DNA of 12,031 nt. It comes from an uncultured Oscillospiraceae bacterium. Lineage in GTDB: Bacteria; Bacillota; Clostridia; Oscillospirales; Ruminococcaceae. This document shows, piece by piece, positions 7,412-12,031 of this stretch. A program made the position numbers and the translations under genes. The stretch spans positions 1 to 12,031 of the forward strand of contig USBI01000049.1 of NCBI GenBank assembly GCA_900552945.1. Reading direction: 5' to 3'. The notes under the pieces were generated by a model. That model was not told the DNA's origin and ran no database searches. It worked only from the letters and a program-made list of their open reading frames with translations. Each line of letters starts with the position of its first letter. Position 1 is the stretch's first letter.

Positions 7412-8584
7412 TTGAACATTTACATCGATACAGCTTATAAGAGCTTAAACAAGTATACCGAAGAGCTGTGCGGCGACCGGGTGGAGATCATCCGCACCCC
7501 GGAATTTGTAATTCTTGTTCTGGCGGATGGACTGGGCAGTGGTGTAAAGGCAAACATTCTTTCCACCCTGACTTCCAAGATCATCGCCACCATGCTCTCA
7601 AACGGGGCGAAGGTTGAAGACTGCGTTGATACGATCGCCAGCACCCTGCCGATCTGTAACGTGCGGCACCTTGCCTACTCTACCTTCAGCATCCTGCAGA
7701 TTTTTTACACCGGCGAAGTGTATCTGGTCGAATTCGACAATCCAACCTGCGTATTTCTGCGCGGAAACAAACTGATGGAAATCCCGTTTGAAAACCGGGT
7801 CGTGTCCTCTAAAAACATCCGCGAGGCACGGTTCCAGACCGCTGTCGGTGACAGCTTTGTTCTGTTCTCCGACGGTGTTATCCATGCGGGTGTTGGCGCA
7901 GTGCTCAATTTCGGCTTCCAGTGGGAAAACGCTGCTGCTCATCTGCAAAGTGTTGTGCAAAAGGAAAAAACGGCTGCGCGCCTGGCTCTTTCACTTTCTC
8001 AGGTTTGTGAAAGCCTGTACGCCGGAAAACCGGGTGACGACACCACTGTAGCCGCAGTCAAAATCCTGCCGGAAAAAGTGGTCAACCTGTTCACCGGTCC
8101 GCCGAGCAGCAAAGAAAAAGACCCGGAACTGCTGCATGATTTTATGGCGGAACGCGGCAAACGGGTTGTCTGCGGCGGAAGCAGTGCGCAGATTATCAGC
8201 CGGCTGCTCAACCGTCCGGTGAAAACCAGCATCAATTACACCGACCCGGAACTTCCGCCGATCGGTTATATTGACGGCATGGATTTGGTTACCGAAGGCG
8301 TGCTGACTTTGAGCAAAACCAACGAGATCCTCACGGAATTCCGTAAAAACGACTTCGAGTATGACCACATTAAGGAACTGGACCGCGACAACGGTGCTTC
8401 CAAACTGGCAAAACTCCTGTTGGAAGACTGTACCCGCTTAAACCTCTTTGTAGGTAAAGCGGTTAACGCCGCCCACCAGAACCCGAACTTGCCGGTTGAC
8501 CTGAATATCCGTCAGCATATTGTCAATCAGCTGACCGATAATCTCCGTGCAATCGGAAAAATTGTAAACGTAAAGTATTATTGA
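7412..8584 (+). CDS. SpoIIE/PP2C-family serine phosphatase with unrecognised C-terminal domain
   Basis: A metal-dependent protein serine/threonine phosphatase of the SpoIIE/RsbU class occupies about residues 1-220. The metal-binding acidic residues are visible: D22 (GDRVEI), D39 in ADGLGSG, D154 in LFSDG, and D209/D210 in GDDTTVAAV. The second part (about 225-390) is not a domain I recognise. It contains VCGGSSAQIISRLL (253-266), GYIDGMDLVTEG (285-296) and a helical end, and could hold a ligand-binding or docking function. Translation starts at TTG7412. There is no transmembrane segment. Placed directly behind the PAS-containing hydrogenase gene, it is the natural downstream effector, dephosphorylating a partner such as an anti-sigma-factor antagonist; neither that partner nor a cognate kinase is encoded in this window. 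Confidence 0.85.
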   Translation: MNIYIDTAYKSLNKYTEELCGDRVEIIRTPEFVILVLADGLGSGVKANILSTLTSKIIATMLSNGAKVEDCVDTIASTLPICNVRHLAYSTFSILQIFYTGEVYLVEFDNPTCVFLRGNKLMEIPFENRVVSSKNIREARFQTAVGDSFVLFSDGVIHAGVGAVLNFGFQWENAAAHLQSVVQKEKTAARLALSLSQVCESLYAGKPGDDTTVAAVKILPEKVVNLFTGPPSSKEKDPELLHDFMAERGKRVVCGGSSAQIISRLLNRPVKTSINYTDPELPPIGYIDGMDLVTEGVLTLSKTNEILTEFRKNDFEYDHIKELDRDNGASKLAKLLLEDCTRLNLFVGKAVNAAHQNPNLPVDLNIRQHIVNQLTDNLRAIGKIVNVKYY

Positions 8585-8603
8585 TGAACAGAAAGATGGT
8601 AAA

Positions 8604-10055
8604 ATGGCAAAGATTACAAATTTCACCAGTGATGCAGTACAGATCAAATACGACGTCTTAAAACGTGTTGCAGAATTAGCGTATGAGGGCACGCTGGAAA
8701 AGCACCTCGACGAAATCCCGTTCGATTTGATTCCCGGAAATGTAGCACGCTTTCGCTGCTGTGTTTACAAGGAGCGCGAGATCATCCGCGGCCGTGTGCG
8801 GCTGACACAGGGAAAATCCGCTCAGCCGGGTGAAGAAGCCCACGTCGTAAATGTCATTAAGGCGGCGTGCGAAGGATGCCCGATCAACCGCTTCCGCGTG
8901 ACGGAAAACTGCCAGCGCTGCATGGCGAAACATTGTATTGCCGCCTGTCCGTTTAACGCAATTTCCATTTCCGGTAAAGGCGCTTACATCGACCCGGACA
9001 AATGCCGTGAATGTGGACGGTGCGCAAAGGCCTGCCCATATAACGCAATCGCCGACCTGGTGCGCCCTTGCAAACGCAGCTGCCCTGTTGACGCCATCAC
9101 CATGGATCAGCAGAGCAAAATCGCAGCGATTCAGCCGGAAAAATGCATCAGCTGCGGAAACTGTGTACGCTCCTGCCCATTCGGCGCTATTTCAGACATT
9201 TCGTATATTGTTGATGTCATCAATCTGATCCAGCAGGACGAACACGTCTATGCGATCTTTGCGCCGGCAATCGAAGGGCAGTTCGGACCGACTGTAACAG
9301 TGCCGATGATTAAAGCAGCTATTCAGAAACTCGGCTTCCGTGAAGCTTATGAAGTTGCAATCGGTGCAGACGCAGTCGCGAAGCATGAAGGCGAGGAACT
9401 TCGTCATGCCTTTGAAAATGGCCAGAAAATGACGACTTCCTGCTGCCCTGCTTTTGTTTTGATGATTGAGAAACATTTTCCGGACCTGATTCCGCGCATG
9501 TCCACTACGGTTTCTCCGATGGTAGCAACCGCGCGCTGGATCAAATCGGTCGACCGTCATGCAAAAATTGTTTTCATCGGGCCATGTATCGCTAAAAAAT
9601 CCGAAGGGATGACGCCGGGCAATGACATTGACTTCGTTCTTACCTTCGAAGAACTGGCAGCGATGATTGAAAGCCAAAACATCAGCTTCGAGGAGATCGA
9701 AATCCCGAATCAGGGCAGCATCTACGGGCGTAAATTCGCCCAGAGCGGCGGTGTATTTGATGCAGTAGCAGAATCGCTGCAGGAGGATGATGTTGAACTC
9801 TCTGTTGCATGCGTAAAATGCAATGGTGCGGAAGAATGCAAAAAGGCGCTCCTGTTGCTCAAAAACGGTCGCCTTACCGAAGATTTCATTGAAGGTATGG
9901 CTTGTGAGGGCGGCTGTATTGCAGGACCCGCAGCGATCGCGCCGGTCAATCAGGTGCGTGCTGCCCGTAACAAACTGCTGCAGCTCGATAAAATTGACGA
10001 GATTAACACAGTACTGGAAGAGCACGATTTTTCCAAGATCAAAATGACTCGTTGA
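8604..10055 (+). CDS. Monomeric [FeFe]-hydrogenase (group B, HydA2-like)
   Basis: The protein has an N-terminal domain with RCC (52-53) typical of monomeric group B enzymes. A cysteine-rich electron-transfer region follows: CEGC (89, 92), C103, C106, C111, C115, then C134, C137, C140, C144, then CKRSC (156, 160), then C181, C184, C187, C191. That is enough for at least three [4Fe-4S] clusters. The H-cluster domain runs from about 215 to 455 with TTSCCPAF (C280, C281), GPCIAK (C328, K331) and GMACEGGC (C434, C438), keeping the proton-relay cysteine C280. It probably produces or oxidises H2 with ferredoxin; the direction cannot be read from sequence. Length 483 is normal. It starts 19 bases after the phosphatase gene. 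Similar enzymes in Ruminococcus albus are called HydA2. Confidence 0.93.
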   Translation: MAKITNFTSDAVQIKYDVLKRVAELAYEGTLEKHLDEIPFDLIPGNVARFRCCVYKEREIIRGRVRLTQGKSAQPGEEAHVVNVIKAACEGCPINRFRVTENCQRCMAKHCIAACPFNAISISGKGAYIDPDKCRECGRCAKACPYNAIADLVRPCKRSCPVDAITMDQQSKIAAIQPEKCISCGNCVRSCPFGAISDISYIVDVINLIQQDEHVYAIFAPAIEGQFGPTVTVPMIKAAIQKLGFREAYEVAIGADAVAKHEGEELRHAFENGQKMTTSCCPAFVLMIEKHFPDLIPRMSTTVSPMVATARWIKSVDRHAKIVFIGPCIAKKSEGMTPGNDIDFVLTFEELAAMIESQNISFEEIEIPNQGSIYGRKFAQSGGVFDAVAESLQEDDVELSVACVKCNGAEECKKALLLLKNGRLTEDFIEGMACEGGCIAGPAAIAPVNQVRAARNKLLQLDKIDEINTVLEEHDFSKIKMTR

Positions 10056-10079
10056 TTTTATTTTGCCGGAGATGCAACT

Positions 10080-10712
10080 ATGTCAAATCATTCTTTACCA
10101 CGGGAAACGGTTTCCCGCCTTCCAAAATATTTGCGCTATCTGCGAGAATTTGCGCTTGAAGGGAAAGCCAAAGTTTCTTCCAGCGAACTGGCAGACCGGC
10201 TTGGCATAACAGCTTCACAGGTTCGAAGAGACCTTGGGCAAATCGGAGTCAATGGGCACAATGGATTCGGTTACATTGTAAGCGATGCTCATCGTTGTAT
10301 AGCAGCGGAAATCGGGCTGTACAGTGTTCAGCGTGTTGCGATCATTGGCGCCGGGAACATTGGTCACGCCCTGACCACTCATCGAATGTTTAACGGGCGT
10401 GGTTTTGCGCTGATTGGAATATACGACCGCCAGCCTGAGCGTATTGGCTGCAAAGTTGGGCAATATATTGTTGAGGATATTAAAAGGCTGGAGCAGCTTA
10501 CACCGGAACAACGACCGGATATTGCGGTTCTTGCCGTTTCAAGTGAAAATGCCAATCAAGCTGCGCAGTTCTTAGTCAAGCTAGGAATCCATGCGATTTT
10601 AAACTTCTGCTATACCGATCTTCAGGTGCCGGAAAGCGTATTGGTTGAAAATATTCACATTGACGACAGTCTCATGATGCTTTCTTACCAATTAACGCAT
10701 CATAAGCCCTAA
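10080..10712 (+). CDS. rex: Redox-sensing transcriptional repressor Rex
   Basis: Rex represses fermentation and hydrogenase genes and releases DNA when NADH rises. A winged helix covers about residues 12-70 (LPKYLRYLREFALEG, then ITASQVRRDLGQIG as recognition helix). The Rossmann NAD(H)-binding domain follows, with VAIIGAGNIGHAL (86-98) as the GxGxxG loop and YDRQPERIG (115-123) after the second strand. The C-terminal helix used for domain swapping is present to about residue 205. The length of 210 is normal. The segment after the recognition helix reads VNGHNGFGY, whereas typical clostridial Rex has a version of FGxFGxxGxGY, so the first glycine-rich half is altered. The start has GGAG ahead at optimal spacing. 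It is the last gene of the hydrogenase operon and the likely ligand of the candidate site at the operon promoter. Confidence 0.95.
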   Translation: MSNHSLPRETVSRLPKYLRYLREFALEGKAKVSSSELADRLGITASQVRRDLGQIGVNGHNGFGYIVSDAHRCIAAEIGLYSVQRVAIIGAGNIGHALTTHRMFNGRGFALIGIYDRQPERIGCKVGQYIVEDIKRLEQLTPEQRPDIAVLAVSSENANQAAQFLVKLGIHAILNFCYTDLQVPESVLVENIHIDDSLMMLSYQLTHHKP

Positions 10713-10727
10713 AAAGAAAGACAAAAA

Positions 10728-10766
10728 CCGGGAGGATGCAAAAACGCTTGCATTTTCCCGGCTTTT
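10728..10766 (+). terminator. Rho-independent terminator of the hydrogenase-rex operon
   Basis: The arms 10728-10741 and 10748-10761 form a 14-bp stem (two G-T pairs) around a 6-base loop, followed by C and four T. The stem is very stable and lies 15 bases after the rex stop codon. The T-run is short. Confidence 0.85.
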
Positions 10767-10776
10767 ATGTTAAAAT
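10748..10776 (+). promoter_or_regulatory. Possible promoter of the FAD oxidoreductase gene, overlapping the terminator
   Basis: TAAAAT (10771-10776) matches the -10 consensus at five of six bases. TTGCAT (10748-10753), 17 bases upstream, keeps TTG of the -35 box but only three of six positions overall. The -35 would lie within the terminator's 3' arm. AAGGAG at 10802-10807 then serves translation. Confidence 0.4.
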
Positions 10777-10815
10777 ACTGCTGTTCATGCAGGAAACACC
10801 AAAAGGAGTTTCAAC

Positions 10816-12031
10816 ATGAAATTAAAAAATCATTATGACATCGCAATCATCGGCGGCGGTCCGGGCGGACTCATGGCCGCGTGGCGATTAAGCCAAAAAC
10901 TGCCTGAACTTTCCATTCTTTTATTGGAAAAAGGCGGGGAAATCACAGAACGAATTTGCCCGATTATTTCCAAAAAAACAAAATCCTGTATCCGGTGTAA
11001 AAGCTGTGCCATTATGGAAGGCATGGCAGGGGCCGGCGCTTTTTCCGACGGAAAATATGTAATCTCTACTGAGTACGGCGGTTGGCTCACTGAGTTCCTT
11101 CCACCTGAAATGGTCCTCGATTATATCGAACAGGCAGATGCAATCCTTATGGAAAACGGCGCTCCAACAGAGCGTTACCAGCCCAGCAACGAACTCAAAA
11201 AACTTTGCCTCACACATGATTTGCATATGAGTCAGGCACAGCTGAAACATCTTGGGACTGATGCGAATTTTGATACAATGCGCAATATGATTGACTTATT
11301 GCGTGAACGTGTTGAAATCCTTACCCACGCCAATGTAACGGACGTGGATCGATCATCCCATCGGGTCACATTTAAAAAAAACAAGAAAGAACATACTGTC
11401 ACCGCGGAAAAGATTATTTTTGCGGTAGGGCGCGCAGGAAGCGGCTTTTTTGCTAACTGGTGCCGGAAGAACGGTATCCCGCTGTCTAACAATCAGGTGG
11501 ATATTGGTGTGCGTGTTGAACTGCCCGCCATAATATGGGAAGATTTTTCCAAAAAGATTTACGAGCCAAAAATTTGGTACCGCTCCAAGCAATATGGAGA
11601 CACCACCCGTATGTTCTGCTTCAACGAAGGCGGATTGGTCGTTACTGAAAACACAGGCGGCGTATTGACTGTAAATGGTCATGCCTATAAAGACAAACAG
11701 CGCAAAACGGCTAATTCTAATTTCGCGCTTCTCTCTACCATTCGGTTTACACAGCCATTCAACGAACCCATTGAATACGCGCGCCATGTTGCAAGCCTTG
11801 CCAACCTCATCAGCGGCGGTTCTGTACTTGTTCAGCGACTGGGTGATTTGGAGCAAGGACGGCGGACTGATGAAAAACGGCTGACACAATCCACAACACG
11901 GCCAACGCTCAACGCAGTGGCTGGTGACCTGAGTCTCTGTCTTCCGAAACGACAACTTGATAACATTGTTGAAACACTTCACGCCCTTGACGTCATTGCT
12001 CCGGGTACCGCCAACTATGATACCCTTCTTT
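10816..12031 (+). CDS. FAD-dependent oxidoreductase, COG2509-like (partial, cut by window end)
   Basis: I translated this frame directly: it is open from ATG10816 to the last base, giving 405 codons without a stop. The N-terminus DIAIIGGGPGGLMAAWRL (8-25) is the GxGxxG dinucleotide-binding fold for FAD, and LLLEK ends the second strand. A cysteine-rich stretch follows: C48 in ERICP, then C58, C61 and C64, leading into MEGMAGAGAFSDGK, which is typical of the COG2509 family of uncharacterised FAD-dependent dehydrogenases. A second dinucleotide motif, FAVGRAGSGFF, lies near residues 202-212. Family members are generally about 460-530 residues, so perhaps the last fifth is missing. AAGGAG lies nine bases before the ATG. 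The gene follows the operon terminator and is probably a separate unit. Substrate and physiological role are unknown. Confidence 0.87.
   Translation, partial: MKLKNHYDIAIIGGGPGGLMAAWRLSQKLPELSILLLEKGGEITERICPIISKKTKSCIRCKSCAIMEGMAGAGAFSDGKYVISTEYGGWLTEFLPPEMVLDYIEQADAILMENGAPTERYQPSNELKKLCLTHDLHMSQAQLKHLGTDANFDTMRNMIDLLRERVEILTHANVTDVDRSSHRVTFKKNKKEHTVTAEKIIFAVGRAGSGFFANWCRKNGIPLSNNQVDIGVRVELPAIIWEDFSKKIYEPKIWYRSKQYGDTTRMFCFNEGGLVVTENTGGVLTVNGHAYKDKQRKTANSNFALLSTIRFTQPFNEPIEYARHVASLANLISGGSVLVQRLGDLEQGRRTDEKRLTQSTTRPTLNAVAGDLSLCLPKRQLDNIVETLHALDVIAPGTANYDTLL

Noticed and set aside
9192..10025. Minus-strand open frame (277 codons) opposite the monomeric hydrogenase
   Set aside because: Antisense shadow; the plus strand encodes all H-cluster ligands in this stretch.
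11353..11982. Minus-strand open frame (209 codons) near the window end
   Set aside because: It is antisense to the FAD oxidoreductase frame, which stays open for 405 codons and carries the FAD-binding motif.

Overview
This window looks like a chromosomal segment of a strictly anaerobic, hydrogen-metabolising Firmicute, most likely a clostridium of the Ruminococcaceae/Oscillospiraceae type. The reasons are two [FeFe]-hydrogenase proteins, a clostridial-style Cys-rich FeoB, a Rex repressor, strong GGAGG-type ribosome binding sites, TTG start codons and a large serine recombinase of the kind carried by clostridial integrative elements. The assignment is inferred from gene content alone.

Layout. 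(1) 1-1826: the end of a probable integrative element, holding a large serine recombinase (35-1753) closed by a strong terminator (1800-1826). (2) 1861-5156: a metal-uptake locus. A DtxR/MntR-family repressor on the minus strand (1861-2316) is divergent from feoA (2428-2670), and feoB follows (3009-5156). An MntR-box-like sequence lies between the repressor and feoA. The unusually long 338-base feoA-feoB gap contains two consecutive, well-formed RNA folds (2697-2767 and 2771-2828) that I cannot match to a known riboswitch; this is the most novel-looking item. (3) 5157-5417: terminator-like hairpins behind feoB, then a consensus sigma-A promoter (TTGACA-17-TATAAT) with a Rex-operator-like sequence over its predicted start. 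(4) 5445-10712: a tightly packed five-gene operon: a small thioredoxin-like [2Fe-2S] protein, a PAS-containing putative sensory [FeFe]-hydrogenase (HydS type), a SpoIIE/PP2C phosphatase with an unrecognised C-terminal domain, a monomeric [FeFe]-hydrogenase and Rex, closed by a 14-bp-stem terminator. (5) 10816-end: the first 405 codons of a COG2509-type FAD-dependent oxidoreductase, cut by the window edge.

How the genes may work together. The operon has the parts of a hydrogen/redox signalling circuit. HydS would sense H2 or redox state through its H-cluster and pass the signal through its PAS domain. The phosphatase encoded next would act on a partner protein not present here. The monomeric hydrogenase is the likely output enzyme, and Rex, a sensor of the NADH/NAD+ ratio, probably represses its own operon through the site at 5401-5418. 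Similar HydS/HydA2 gene neighbourhoods are known from Ruminococcus albus, so the general architecture is not new; the signalling path, the phosphatase C-terminal domain and the missing kinase partner are unresolved. The adjacent iron-uptake locus fits a cell with a high demand for iron-sulfur clusters.
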